64,000 nucleotides of DNA from an uncultured Alphaproteobacteria bacterium (GCA_902826335.1 CADEEL010000006.1:46216-110215); one strand, 5' to 3'; positions 17,955 to 26,383 are shown, counted from the stretch's first letter. A program made the numbers and translations. Notes: generated by a model from the letters alone, not told the origin.

Positions 17955-19759
17955 GCGCGGAGTCTATCCTCGCAGAGAGCTTCCGTTTACTCTCAGCTGG
18001 CGACGCCGACGGCGCGGAGCGCGCGCTTGCGCCACTCTTTGACGACAGTGCGGCGACGCCGGCCAAGGCGTCAATGCTTATGGGACTCATCCGCCAGGCT
18101 CAGGGGCGCCTTGATGAGGCGGAAAGCCTATTGCGCGCGGCGGCGGCTACAGATCCAGTGGACCAACAAGCTATCTACAACTTAGGTGTGCTTTTGCGGG
18201 GCGCGCAGCGATACAGCGAAGCAGCGCAGTGTTTTGCGCGGACGCTGCGCCTGGCGCCAACATTCTATTCAGCGCGCGTGGGCCTCGCTGACGCATTGGA
18301 TCGATCCGGTCGCCATGCCGAGGCTGAGGCAGCCCTTGCGCCTGGCGAGAATGGCTTAGGCGAGCAGGATTACACGCGACTTTGGAGCCGTATCCTCACA
18401 AACCAAGGCCGTTACTCCGAGGCCATTGACGTTGTTAAGCGTCGTCTGGAAGCGAACCCGGACGACGTGGCGGGCATATCCGAACTTGCGATGCTTCTGG
18501 GTAAAAAACGGTTGTTCGCGGAAGCGCGACTAGCTGTGACCAGTGTACGTCGCCGCGCCGGCGTGAACGACGTTTTGATTGCATTGGAAGCGGAGGCGTT
18601 TATCGGCGAACGTCGTATCGAGGACGCGCTCGATGCCTTGAGGGCGGGTCTGTCGCGATACCCAGCAAGCGTGCGGCTACACGCAGAGCTGGCCAAAACG
18701 ATGCGCCACGGCGGCGCCGCTGCGCGGGGCTTTTCAACCCACTTCGAGAAGGCGGTGCAAGAAAACCCGCGCGACGTTGCGCTTAGAATGGGTTGCGCTC
18801 AGATGCTCATGCAAGCAAATCGCTACGAAGACGCGGTAAGTTTGCTGCGTAATGGATTAGCGGTGCTTGGCGAGAATCAAACGCTCCGTTTCGGGCTTGG
18901 TCTTTGTCATGCGCAGTCCGGCGATCTCGGCGAGGCCGAGCGCCAATTGAGCACGGCCGCAAGGATCAGCCAATCTCCGCAAATACAGAAAAGTCTTACG
19001 CATATTTTGTTGCGTCAGGGACGTGCGGAAGAAGCGTTTGAACTATGTGATCAGGGCATGCGCGATTCACCCCATGATCAAGAGTGGATCAGTTACTACA
19101 CGCTGGCGTTACGCATGCTTAGCGATGCTGAATTTCACGATTTGGCGGACCCCGCGCATCTCGTGCGCGTTGTAGACCTGCCGACCCCACGTGGATATGG
19201 AAACGAGGAGAGCTACTGGTCGGCGCTAGCAAATGCGCTGTCCGACCTACATGCCAACTATAATGGCGCGTTCGAGCAAAACTCACAGGCGGCGATCCAA
19301 ACGCCGAGACCGCTGATGGACGAACGGAACGACCTTTTCGATACGTTCTTTGACTTGGCGCAAGACGCCGTCGAGTACTATGTGGCTGACATGCCAGACG
19401 ATAGCGCACACATGTTTTTTGGGCGTAAGTCTACGCGCGTACGTCGCGCAAGCGCGTGGACTGTCCGTTTGGTGGCTGGCGGCGCGCATTCCAATCACGT
19501 TCACACTTTGGGCTGGATCAGTTCAGCTTTCTACGCGCGTGTCCCCCCGCGCGACGCAGCGGACGCTCCACACGCCGGATGGCTAAAGTTCGGTGAGCCA
19601 GATCTGCCCATGCCGGGATGCGGACCATTGCATTGGGTTGAACCGAAGGTAGGGCGGTTAGTGCTGTTTCCGTCCTACCTGTGGCATGGGACGGAGCCTT
19701 TTCCACGCGGCGAGCGAATTACAATCGCGTTCGACATGTCGCCTGTTTTGCGGGCTTGA
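17951..19759 (+). CDS. TPR protein with C-terminal 2OG-Fe(II) oxygenase domain, copy 1
   Basis: This 602-residue protein joins ~370 residues of TPR-like helical repeats (for example QAIYNLGVLLRGAQRYSEAA) to a C-terminal double-stranded beta-helix of the putative 2OG-Fe(II) oxygenase type (PF13759-like). The likely metal ligands are in NHVH (His516 and/or His518) and WHG (His579). The following RITIAFD supplies an Arg for 2-oxoglutarate. HAGWLKFGEPDLPMPG is a second conserved block. There is no signal peptide, so it is cytoplasmic. The substrate is unknown; protein or peptide hydroxylation is possible. It starts at GTG overlapping the rluC-like gene and is a paralogue of the next gene. Confidence 0.8.
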   Translation: MSAESILAESFRLLSAGDADGAERALAPLFDDSAATPAKASMLMGLIRQAQGRLDEAESLLRAAAATDPVDQQAIYNLGVLLRGAQRYSEAAQCFARTLRLAPTFYSARVGLADALDRSGRHAEAEAALAPGENGLGEQDYTRLWSRILTNQGRYSEAIDVVKRRLEANPDDVAGISELAMLLGKKRLFAEARLAVTSVRRRAGVNDVLIALEAEAFIGERRIEDALDALRAGLSRYPASVRLHAELAKTMRHGGAAARGFSTHFEKAVQENPRDVALRMGCAQMLMQANRYEDAVSLLRNGLAVLGENQTLRFGLGLCHAQSGDLGEAERQLSTAARISQSPQIQKSLTHILLRQGRAEEAFELCDQGMRDSPHDQEWISYYTLALRMLSDAEFHDLADPAHLVRVVDLPTPRGYGNEESYWSALANALSDLHANYNGAFEQNSQAAIQTPRPLMDERNDLFDTFFDLAQDAVEYYVADMPDDSAHMFFGRKSTRVRRASAWTVRLVAGGAHSNHVHTLGWISSAFYARVPPRDAADAPHAGWLKFGEPDLPMPGCGPLHWVEPKVGRLVLFPSYLWHGTEPFPRGERITIAFDMSPVLRA

Positions 19760-19761
19760 GT

Positions 19762-21561
19762 ATGAACTGGGAATTGGCGATTCACGAAAGCCACTCGCGA
19801 CTCGCGCGTGGCGATGCGCGCGCAGCGGAAGAGGCATTGCGCCCGCTTTGGAATGTATCAAGTCAGAAGCCGGCCAGGGCGCTTATGCTGATGGGCATCA
19901 TCATGCGCGCGCAAGGCAGACTCGGCGAGGCGGAGAGTCTTCTGCTGCAGTCGATCGCCCAAGATCCACGCGATTATCAAGCTCATCATAATTTGGGCAA
20001 CCTCTATCTCAATGCGCAGCGCTTTATGGAGGCGGAGCGCGCTTACAGGGAGACGGTGCGTCTCGCGGTAGGCCTGGACACCGCAATGTTCGGGCTTGCA
20101 CGCTCCTTGAATGGATTGGCGCGTCACGCCGAGGCTGAGTCGCTATTGAGAGAACTGCTTATCAAAAGTCGGAGCGCGGACAATCTCCGCGCCTATGCGC
20201 ATGCATTGGGCGGTCAGGGCCGGCATGGCGAGGCGCTCGCGATCGTTGACGAAATGCTGGTCGCAAATCCCGCTGACTCTGGCGCGCGTTTTGATCGCGC
20301 GGTGGCGCTTCGTCGTTTGAAACGTCGGGATGAAGCGATTGCGGAGTTACAAACACTGATCTCACAAGGAAGGAGCACCGCAAGCGTCATGCTGGCGATG
20401 GCGATGCTTTATACAGAGCTTGGCGATGTGGCGGCTGCTGAGGAGTGGCTTAGTCGCGGAGTGGCGGTCCATCCAGCGCACGCCGGATTGCTAAAGGAGA
20501 TCGCGCACATGGGCTGGATGCGCGGGCTTTCACTTGAGCAAGCTTGCGCGCCCCTAGCGGCAGCGCTTCGAAATAGACCTGCGGACATAGACCTTGCCTC
20601 GGCGTATGCTGATTTTCATTCGCGGGCCGGTCGGCATGAGGTTGCTGAGCGTGCGTTGCGCTCCGCGATTGCGGCAGGGGCGGCGCCGGGCAGGCTGTTG
20701 GCCGGAATCGCCGGTTTGCTTGATGAGCAAAGCAAATCGCAAGGGGCCGTGGACACTGCCGAACAGGCCTTCGCGCTTGATCCAACGCCGGAAACCCGGA
20801 GCACTCTCGTCCATGCCTTGCTTAGGTCAAACGACCCTGACAGGGCGATGCCTCATATTTCCGCTGGCTTGGCGCAGGCGCCTCACGATCAAATTTGGTT
20901 GACCTACCTTGCAACGGCGGAGCGACTGCGAAAAAATCCCGCATTCAAACGCTTGTACGACATGGAGCGCTTCGTTCGCGGAGTTGATCTACGGCCGCCC
21001 GCGCGCAGCGGAGACGTACTCGCCTTCAACGCGCTGCTCGCAGAGCGCTTGGACAGACTTCACGTATTGGAGCAGCACCCGCTTGGCCAAACTTTGCGTA
21101 ACGGCACGCAGACGCCCCGTGACCTAACTGAAGTGGAAGATGACGTCATCCAGGCGTTCTTGGCTTCGGTGCGTGCTGCGGTGAGCGCGTTCGCTATCTC
21201 GTTGCCGCACGATCCAACCCATCCTTTCCTAAACCGCAATCCAAAGGGTGTTGAGTTTTCTGGTTCGTGGTCGGTGCGGCTGAAGCCGGGCGGCGCCCAT
21301 TTCAATCACGTGCATCCAATGGGATGGATCAGTTCGGCCTATTATGTGCGTCTGCCAAAGCGCGAACCGGACGATCCGCCGCATGCCGGTTGGATCAAGT
21401 TTGGAGAGCCGCGCCTGCCTATACCAGGCTGCACGCCGCTTAAGTGGGTTGAGCCAAAGGTCGGGCGTCTTGTGCTGTTTCCCTCCTATATGTGGCACGG
21501 CACTGAGCCGTTTTTCAGGGACGATCGCCTGACATGTGCGTTTGATTTTGTGCCGACGTGA
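19762..21561 (+). CDS. TPR protein with C-terminal 2OG-Fe(II) oxygenase domain, copy 2
   Basis: The start MNWELAIHESHSRLARGD at 19762 is 2 nt after the previous stop. It has 599 residues and the same architecture as its neighbour: an N-terminal TPR solenoid and an oxygenase domain. The metal-binding histidines fall at the same residue numbers, His516/518 in FNHVHPMGW and His579 in MWHGTEPF. The C-terminal ~110 residues are closely similar between copies, while the TPR parts have diverged considerably. This fits an old tandem duplication with conserved catalysis and altered partner or substrate recognition. Its stop overlaps the ATP12-family GTG. Confidence 0.8.
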   Translation: MNWELAIHESHSRLARGDARAAEEALRPLWNVSSQKPARALMLMGIIMRAQGRLGEAESLLLQSIAQDPRDYQAHHNLGNLYLNAQRFMEAERAYRETVRLAVGLDTAMFGLARSLNGLARHAEAESLLRELLIKSRSADNLRAYAHALGGQGRHGEALAIVDEMLVANPADSGARFDRAVALRRLKRRDEAIAELQTLISQGRSTASVMLAMAMLYTELGDVAAAEEWLSRGVAVHPAHAGLLKEIAHMGWMRGLSLEQACAPLAAALRNRPADIDLASAYADFHSRAGRHEVAERALRSAIAAGAAPGRLLAGIAGLLDEQSKSQGAVDTAEQAFALDPTPETRSTLVHALLRSNDPDRAMPHISAGLAQAPHDQIWLTYLATAERLRKNPAFKRLYDMERFVRGVDLRPPARSGDVLAFNALLAERLDRLHVLEQHPLGQTLRNGTQTPRDLTEVEDDVIQAFLASVRAAVSAFAISLPHDPTHPFLNRNPKGVEFSGSWSVRLKPGGAHFNHVHPMGWISSAYYVRLPKREPDDPPHAGWIKFGEPRLPIPGCTPLKWVEPKVGRLVLFPSYMWHGTEPFFRDDRLTCAFDFVPT

Positions 21562-22253
21562 GGACCGAGGTTAAGCGGTTTTTCGGTGAGGCGCGGGCGG
21601 AGAAGTGCGAGGATCGCTTCTCTGTAAGACTCGACAACATCGTTCTGCGCACGCCGGCGCGGGCGGATTTGACGCTGCCAACGGACGCGCTCGCGCAGGC
21701 GGTCGCCGCCGAGTGGAATGCGCAGGGCGCCCAAATCGATCCGCGTACAATGCCGCTTACGCGGCTTGCGAATGTTGCGATCGATCGCGCGCTGGCGGCG
21801 CGCGGGGATCTGATCGCCATGATTGCGCAGCATGGAGAGACCGACCTGTTGTGCCATCGCGCCGCGGCGCCGGCGGCGCTCGTCAAGCGACAGAGCGAAG
21901 TTTGGGACCCGCTGCTGGCTTGGGCGCTGGACAGCATCGGGTTTTCACCAAGCGTGGTGATCGGCGTAACGGCCGCGGCGAACGACACCGCGCCGCTTAC
22001 CCGCGCCGCCGATGCGCTGGATAATTTTTCGCTGACAGCGCTGGCGCACGCCGTGGCGCTGTCTGGCTCGGCGATACTTGGCTTTGCGCTGCTGCTTGGG
22101 CGCCTGGACGGCGAGTGCGCTTTCTTGGCGGCGCACGTCGATGAATTGCACCAATTGGAAGCTTGGGGCGAAGATGGCGAGGCGCGTGCGCGGCTGGAGG
22201 CGCGCCGCGCCGAGTTTCATGCGCTGGCGCGGTTCGTGGCGGCGCTTGCCTAG
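21558..22253 (+). CDS. ATP12-family F1-ATPase assembly chaperone
   Basis: ATP12 proteins bind the F1 alpha subunit before it is assembled; in bacteria they are largely confined to Alphaproteobacteria, as in mitochondria. The 231-residue product has the N-terminal region [13 protein letters not shown]...[14 protein letters not shown] and the family block [16 protein letters not shown]. The segment ETDLLCHRA and the C-terminal helical region with [17 protein letters not shown] complete the fold. It starts at GTG overlapping the oxygenase stop by 4 bp, so it is coupled to that operon. The ATP synthase genes are not in this window. Confidence 0.9.
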   Translation: MRTEVKRFFGEARAEKCEDRFSVRLDNIVLRTPARADLTLPTDALAQAVAAEWNAQGAQIDPRTMPLTRLANVAIDRALAARGDLIAMIAQHGETDLLCHRAAAPAALVKRQSEVWDPLLAWALDSIGFSPSVVIGVTAAANDTAPLTRAADALDNFSLTALAHAVALSGSAILGFALLLGRLDGECAFLAAHVDELHQLEAWGEDGEARARLEARRAEFHALARFVAALA

Positions 22254-22300
22254 GGGCGCGGCGGGATTTACGCAGCCCATTGAGAGACGCTGGAGACCCC

Positions 22301-23833
22301 ATGAAAGAGATCATCGCGGCCCTTGAGGCCAAACGCGCCGCTGCGCGCGCCGGGGGCGGGCAAAGGCGTCTCGAAGCGCAGCACGCCAAGGGCAAGCTGA
22401 CGGCGCGTGAGCGGGTTGAGCTCTTGATGGATGAGGGCAGCTTTGAAGAGTTCGATATGTTCGTTGAACATCGCTGCGCCGAATTCGGCATGGCGGAGAA
22501 CAAAGTGCCGGGCGATGGCGTCGTCACAGGCTGGGGGCTCGTCAACGGCCGCGTCGTCTATGTGTTCTCGAAAGACTTCACCGTGTTCGGCGGTTCACTC
22601 TCGGGCGCGCACGCCGCGAAAATCTGCAAAGTGCAGGACATGGCCATGCGCAATGGCGCGCCCATCATCGGAATTTTCGATGCGGGCGGCGCGCGCATTC
22701 AAGAAGGCGTCGAAAGCCTCGCCGGCTATGCGGATATTTTCCTGAAGAATATTCTTTCCAGCGGCGTCGTCCCGCAGATCAGCGTCATCATGGGGCCTTG
22801 TGCTGGCGGGGATGTCTATTCCCCGGCGATGACGGACTTCATCTTCATGGTGAAGGATACGTCCTATATGTACGTGACTGGGCCGGACGTAGTGAAGACT
22901 GTGACGAACGAAACCGTCACGCATGATGAGCTTGGCGGCTGGCGCGTGCACGCCGCGAAGTCCGGCGTCGCGGACGGCGCCTATGACAATGATTTCGAGG
23001 CGATGGGGCAGATGCGCCGCCTCATCGATTTCCTCCCCGGCTCCAATCGCGATAAGCCGCCAGCGCGTGCGAGTTTCGATGATCCCGCGCGCGAAGAGCC
23101 TTCGCTCGATCGGCTGATCCCGGATAATCCAAACAAGCCCTATGACATGAAGGAGTTGGTCGAGAAGGTCGCGGACGAAGGCGATTTCATGGAGATCGGC
23201 GCCGAGTTCGGCAAAAACATCCTCACTGGCTTTGGCCGCATGGATGGGCGTCCGGTTGGTTTTGTCGCCAATCAGCCGATGAGTTTGGCTGGTGTTCTCG
23301 ATATCGATGCTTCGCGGAAAGCCGCACGATTCGTGCGATTTTGCGACGCGTTCAACATCCCGATCATCACCTTCGTGGATGTGCCGGGCTTTCTGCCGGG
23401 CACGAAGCAGGAGCAGGGCGGCCTCATCAAGCATGGCGCGAAATTGCTGTTCGCCTATGGCGAGGCGACCGTGCCGAAAGTGACGGTGGTGACGCGCAAG
23501 GCCTATGGCGGGGCTTATGACGTCATGAGCTCCAAGCATCTGCGCGGGGATGTGAATTACGCCTGGCCGACGGCGGAGATCGCGGTGATGGGCGCGAAAG
23601 GCGCTGTGGAGATCATCTTCAGAGGCGACCTGACCGATGCGGAGAAGATCGCGGCGCGCACGGCCGAATATCAGGACCGCTTCGCGAATCCATTCGTGGC
23701 GGCTTCACTTGGTTATCTCGATGACGTGATCATGCCGCGCGAGACGCGCAAACGCATCATCCGCGCGCTCTCATCACTGGAAAAGAAGAAGCTCGAAAAT
23801 CCCTGGAAGAAGCACGATAATATTCCGTTGTGA
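22301..23833 (+). CDS. pccB: Propionyl-CoA carboxylase beta subunit
   Basis: This is the biotin-dependent carboxyltransferase subunit that makes methylmalonyl-CoA from propionyl-CoA. GGAG lies 5 nt before the ATG at 22301. The 510-residue length matches PccB. The crotonase-fold N half has [16 protein letters not shown] and the oxyanion-hole [17 protein letters not shown]. The C half has [19 protein letters not shown] and a second glycine pair in [10 protein letters not shown]. The alpha subunit with biotin carboxylase is not nearby. Methylcrotonyl- or acetyl-CoA carboxylase beta are less likely given the strong PccB character. Confidence 0.93.
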   Translation: MKEIIAALEAKRAAARAGGGQRRLEAQHAKGKLTARERVELLMDEGSFEEFDMFVEHRCAEFGMAENKVPGDGVVTGWGLVNGRVVYVFSKDFTVFGGSLSGAHAAKICKVQDMAMRNGAPIIGIFDAGGARIQEGVESLAGYADIFLKNILSSGVVPQISVIMGPCAGGDVYSPAMTDFIFMVKDTSYMYVTGPDVVKTVTNETVTHDELGGWRVHAAKSGVADGAYDNDFEAMGQMRRLIDFLPGSNRDKPPARASFDDPAREEPSLDRLIPDNPNKPYDMKELVEKVADEGDFMEIGAEFGKNILTGFGRMDGRPVGFVANQPMSLAGVLDIDASRKAARFVRFCDAFNIPIITFVDVPGFLPGTKQEQGGLIKHGAKLLFAYGEATVPKVTVVTRKAYGGAYDVMSSKHLRGDVNYAWPTAEIAVMGAKGAVEIIFRGDLTDAEKIAARTAEYQDRFANPFVAASLGYLDDVIMPRETRKRIIRALSSLEKKKLENPWKKHDNIPL

Positions 23834-23847
23834 TGGGGTCGCGCGGC

Positions 23848-23908
23848 AGCCCTTCTCCCCCGTGAGGGGGAGAAGGTGGTTGCGAAGCAATCGGATGAGG
23901 GGGCGGTT
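23848..23908. repeat. REP-like unit A
   Basis: The unit begins agcccttctcccccgtgagg, with a stem CTTCTCCCCC/GGGGGAGAAG, and ends tcggatgagggggcgg. It is inverted relative to the units at 23952 and 24151 and in the same orientation as the one at 24041. It lies immediately downstream of pccB and may form a hairpin at the end of that transcript. Confidence 0.8.
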
Positions 23909-23951
23909 TACGGAATGCGAGCGGCGATTATGAAAGCGCATTGACAGCGAT

Positions 23952-24014
23952 CCCCACCCTCATCCGTCTCGGCCTTCGGCCTCGACACCTTCTCCCGCCC
24001 ATGCGGGAGAAGGG
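23952..24014. repeat. REP-like unit B
   Basis: It reads ccccaccctcatccgtctcg, then the small stem GGCCTTCGGCC, then CTTCTCCCGCCCATGCGGGAGAAG as a near-perfect terminal stem. It is nearly identical to the unit at 24151, which differs at a single base (gacacc against gccacc). Confidence 0.85.
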
Positions 24015-24040
24015 TTGGAGGAATTTCCCTGAAGACCTAG

Positions 24041-24107
24041 CAGCCCTTCTCCCCCGCGAGGGGGAGAAGGTGTCCCGAGCTTGGCGAGGGACGGATGAGG
24101 GGGCGGT
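24041..24107. repeat. REP-like unit C
   Basis: It carries the stem CTTCTCCCCC gcga GGGGGAGAAG followed by a short linker and cggatgagggggcgg. Orientation is the same as unit A. Units B and C face each other across a 26-bp spacer. Confidence 0.8.
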
Positions 24108-24150
24108 TCTCCGTTTGGGTGCGAGTTCGACGTGAGGATCCGTGCGGGCG

Positions 24151-24213
24151 CCCCACCCTCATCCGTCTCGGCCTTCGGCCTCGCCACCTTCTCCCGCCCA
24201 TGCGGGAGAAGGG
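24151..24213. repeat. REP-like unit D upstream of the DUF559 gene
   Basis: Almost identical to unit B, with the GGCCTTCGGCC mini-stem and the terminal CTTCTCCCGC/GCGGGAGAAG stem. It ends one base before TATAAT (24215-24220), so any promoter for the following gene uses the repeat as its -35 region. Confidence 0.85.
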
Positions 24214-24214
24214 C

Positions 24215-24220
24215 TATAAT
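24215..24220 (+). promoter_or_regulatory. TATAAT -10-like hexamer before the DUF559 gene
   Basis: A perfect TATAAT ends 6 nt before the GTG at 24227, so transcription from it would start at or next to the initiation codon and give a leaderless mRNA. The expected -35 position falls inside REP-like unit D and has no TTGACA-like sequence. The match could be chance. Confidence 0.3.
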
Positions 24221-24226
24221 GCCAGT

Positions 24227-24574
24227 GTGAGAAACAAGACAACAATCGAACGCGCGCGGCGCGAACGGCGTGAGCTGACGCAAGCAGAGGCGCGCGTTTG
24301 GGCCTTGCTGCGTGATCGACGCTTCCAGCAAATCAAATTCCGCCGCCAGCACGCGATTGGGCCTTATGTCGTTGACTTTGCGTGTGTCTCATCACGGCTG
24401 GTGATCGAGGTCGATGGGCTCAGTCATGCGCGCGAAGAACAGGCGGCGTTCGAAGCGCGGCGCACCGAGTTTCTGGAGGCGGCGGGTTGGCGCATCTTGC
24501 GTGTGGCAAATGCGGAGGCGCTGTGGGCGATCGACAATGTGGCGGTTATGATCGACGCAGCGCTCAGTTCCTGA
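24227..24574 (+). CDS. DUF559 Vsr-like endonuclease-fold protein
   Basis: The frame is open upstream through the repeat, but the family begins at RNKTTIERARRERRELTQAE, so I take the GTG at 24227, giving 115 residues. DUF559 proteins belong to the PD-(D/E)XK nuclease superfamily close to the Vsr mismatch endonuclease. Visible core motifs are EARVWALLRDRRFQQIKFRRQ, YVVDFACVSSRLVIEVDG (Asp and Glu of the active site) and the final FLEAAGWRILRV. No methylase or other restriction partner is adjacent. It is enclosed by REP-like units at 24151 and 24576. Biochemical activity of the family is not established. Confidence 0.85.
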   Translation: MRNKTTIERARRERRELTQAEARVWALLRDRRFQQIKFRRQHAIGPYVVDFACVSSRLVIEVDGLSHAREEQAAFEARRTEFLEAAGWRILRVANAEALWAIDNVAVMIDAALSS

Positions 24575-24575
24575 A

Positions 24576-24630
24576 GCCCACCCTCATCCGGCGCTTTGCG
24601 CCACCTTCTCCGGCCCATGCGGGAGAAGGA
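24576..24630. repeat. REP-like unit E downstream of the DUF559 gene
   Basis: This diverged copy (cccaccctcatccggcgctt ... CTTCTCC ggcccatgc GGGAGAAG) has the same orientation as units B and D. It starts at the DUF559 stop codon. The gene is therefore precisely bracketed by two direct copies, 24151-24213 and 24576-24630. Confidence 0.8.
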
Positions 24631-24638
24631 CATTTCCA

Positions 24639-24743
24639 TCAAATCACCACGCCCCGTGCCAGCGCCGCAACCGCATCCTCGATCGCTTTGCAGATCGTAT
24701 GAACAACGCCTTCGGGATTGAGCGCGGCGATCAGGTTCAGCAT
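24639..24743 (-). CDS. 34-residue microprotein downstream of pspC
   Basis: This short ORF encodes MLNLIAALNPEGVVHTICKA followed by IEDAVAALARGVVI. GGGAGA lies 6 nt upstream of the ATG at 24743, a good ribosome binding site. It is 78 nt downstream of the pspC-like gene on the same strand, so it may be the third gene of padR-pspC. The peptide looks like one or two short amphipathic helices with a single Cys. I know no family for it. Coding potential rests on the ribosome binding site and protein-like composition only. Confidence 0.5.
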   Translation of the reverse strand: MLNLIAALNPEGVVHTICKAIEDAVAALARGVVI

Positions 24744-24821
24744 CGGAAGTCTCCCTTATAAGTCCGCCGAAAAACCCGCCCCGGCGCAATTGGCGCGCCG
24801 GGGCGGCAGGCGTGGAGCGGG

Positions 24822-25940
24822 TTAATTCACGTTCAAACGAAACATGTCGGCGAAGGACCGCAGCGCATCCGGGATCGCTTCGAACCAATCGTGCGAACCA
24901 GGCACAAAGAGCCATAGCAGCCAGACGATGAGCGCCACGAAGATGATCGAGGCGAAGCCATCGCCATGGCCGTGATAGGCGCGCCCATTGAGCGCGGCGT
25001 ATGAGGCGCGGCGGATCGCGCGCACCGGCGTCGAGATCACGGCGAAGACGATGCAGAGGATGATGATGGCGAGCCAGAGCGGCATGCTCGCCGGCGGCGC
25101 CCAGCCGAGGAGGGCGCCCGTTGTCGCCAGCGTGAAGACCGCGATGATGAAGGCGATGGTGAGCGCCGCGCCGAGGATAGCGAAGATGAACGCGATGAGG
25201 CCGGCGAAGACGCGCGTGACATAGCCGACCGGCTGGGCCGGCGGCGCGGGCGGCGCGCCCGTCCAGCCATGCACATCATGGCGCCATTCACGGTTCATGC
25301 GCCGGCGCCAGGCGCGCCATTCGCGCCGCCGCGCGCGCCAATGGCTGCGCACGCCGCCATCGGCTTGAAACTCAGCATAGCGGCGCTTTGCTTCGTCGAC
25401 GACGCCCTGCGCGTTGAAGGCCAAGCCGTGCGCCTGGGCCCACTCCTCGCTCGTATGCGCGGAGGGAATGACGAACATGGCGATCACATAGGCGAGGACG
25501 AGCCAGCCCGCCGTGATGAACACGCCCAGAACCATCAAAATACGGATGATCGTCACGTCCAGGCCGAAATAGGCGGCGAGCCCGCTGCAGATGCCGGCGA
25601 TCATCGCATCATCGCGCAAGCGGAAGAGCCGCTTCTTGCCGGGCTCGCCGGCGCGCGGCGCCTCCGTGCGGGCCTCTTCGCCGCCCTCGCCTTCGACAGG
25701 CCCCATCTCCTGGAGAATTGTGCCGATCTCGGCGGCGGAGAGCACGGTTTTCGTCGGCGAAAGATAAGCGTTCGCCTTGTCGGCGATGGCCTGTTCGAGA
25801 TCGCGCATGATCTCGGCCTTGTCGGGATTGTTGGCGAGGGCCGCGCCCGCGCGCGCGAGATAATCGCCAAGCGCCCGATGGCCGCTTTCATCGACCTGAT
25901 AGGCGTTGCCGTTCAGATTGACGCTGATCACCGTTTCCAT
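24822..25940 (-). CDS. PspC-domain multi-pass membrane protein
   Basis: PspC domains occur in membrane stress proteins such as the enterobacterial phage-shock regulator. The 372-residue protein has a soluble N-terminal part (residues 1-100, with KAEIMRDLEQAIADKANAYL). The PspC domain follows at residues ~103-160 (RLFRLRDDAMIAGICSGLAA, with a hydrophobic helix after it). A basic Trp/Arg-rich linker with WRARRREWRAWRRR and three more hydrophobic segments complete it. It begins 3 nt after the padR stop. This padR-pspC pairing is known in other bacteria, where it is thought to sense envelope stress. PspA is not nearby. Confidence 0.88.
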   Translation of the reverse strand: METVISVNLNGNAYQVDESGHRALGDYLARAGAALANNPDKAEIMRDLEQAIADKANAYLSPTKTVLSAAEIGTILQEMGPVEGEGGEEARTEAPRAGEPGKKRLFRLRDDAMIAGICSGLAAYFGLDVTIIRILMVLGVFITAGWLVLAYVIAMFVIPSAHTSEEWAQAHGLAFNAQGVVDEAKRRYAEFQADGGVRSHWRARRREWRAWRRRMNREWRHDVHGWTGAPPAPPAQPVGYVTRVFAGLIAFIFAILGAALTIAFIIAVFTLATTGALLGWAPPASMPLWLAIIILCIVFAVISTPVRAIRRASYAALNGRAYHGHGDGFASIIFVALIVWLLWLFVPGSHDWFEAIPDALRSFADMFRLNVN

Positions 25941-25943
25941 GGT

Positions 25944-26267
25944 TCATCGCCCCATTTGTTCGAGCGCGGAATTGATGCGCCGCCAGTAATCGCCAAGCTC
26001 CGCGAGATGCGCGGCGCCTTTGTCCGTAAGCCGATAATATTTGCGCGGCGGGCCCGCTTCGCTCTCGACCCATTCGTAATCGACGAGTTCATCGCGCCGC
26101 AGCTTGGAGAGGAGGGGGTAGAGCGTGCCTTCCTGGGTGGCGAACTCTCCGCCCGCCAGGCGCTTGAGCATGTCGGCCACATAGACCCGGTCGCCCGCGA
26201 TGATCCTGAGGATCGCGAATTCGAGGAGTCCCTTGCGGACGGCGCTGAACTTATCATCGGGGGGCAT
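25944..26267 (-). CDS. PadR-family transcriptional regulator
   Basis: The start at 26267 (MPPDDKFSAVRKG) has GGTAG at a suitable distance and is preferred over the upstream ATG at 26333, which would place the operator inside the gene. It has 107 residues with the PadR winged helix LLEFAILRIIAGDRVYVADM, the turn EGTLYPLLSKLRRDELV and the wing PPRKYYRLTDKG. It is short, without the long C-terminal dimerisation domain, so a PadR-s1 type. A palindrome directly upstream is a plausible autoregulatory site. The gene is followed 3 nt later by pspC. Confidence 0.9.
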   Translation of the reverse strand: MPPDDKFSAVRKGLLEFAILRIIAGDRVYVADMLKRLAGGEFATQEGTLYPLLSKLRRDELVDYEWVESEAGPPRKYYRLTDKGAAHLAELGDYWRRINSALEQMGR

Positions 26268-26271
26268 ACAG

Positions 26272-26293
26272 CTACCTTCGGCTAAAAAGGTAG
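26272..26293. promoter_or_regulatory. Probable PadR operator
   Basis: CTACCTT (26272-26278) and AAGGTAG (26287-26293) form a perfect 7-bp inverted repeat with an 8-bp spacer, just upstream of the padR start. The right arm overlaps a possible -10 box read on the minus strand (TACCTT, 26287-26292). That box lies 17 bp from a -35 TTGACG (26310-26315). This geometry fits repression by PadR binding. Confidence 0.55.
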
Positions 26294-26315
26294 TAAGTTT
26301 TAGGAAGGCCGTCAA
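26287..26315 (-). promoter_or_regulatory. Candidate padR-pspC promoter
   Basis: Read on the minus strand, TTGACG (26310-26315) and TACCTT (26287-26292) have 17 bp between them. The -35 is strong and the -10 weak. The -10 overlaps the putative PadR operator. Confidence 0.4.
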
Positions 26316-26383
26316 GTCCTTGATCGACAGCAAGGTCGGGCCGGGTGGCCGGCGTCAGAATTGGCTATTCAGAGGAGGTCGGC

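Noticed and set aside
23848..24630. Repeated units considered as a CRISPR array
   Set aside because: Units are in alternating orientation, of unequal spacing, internally palindromic, and no cas genes are nearby.
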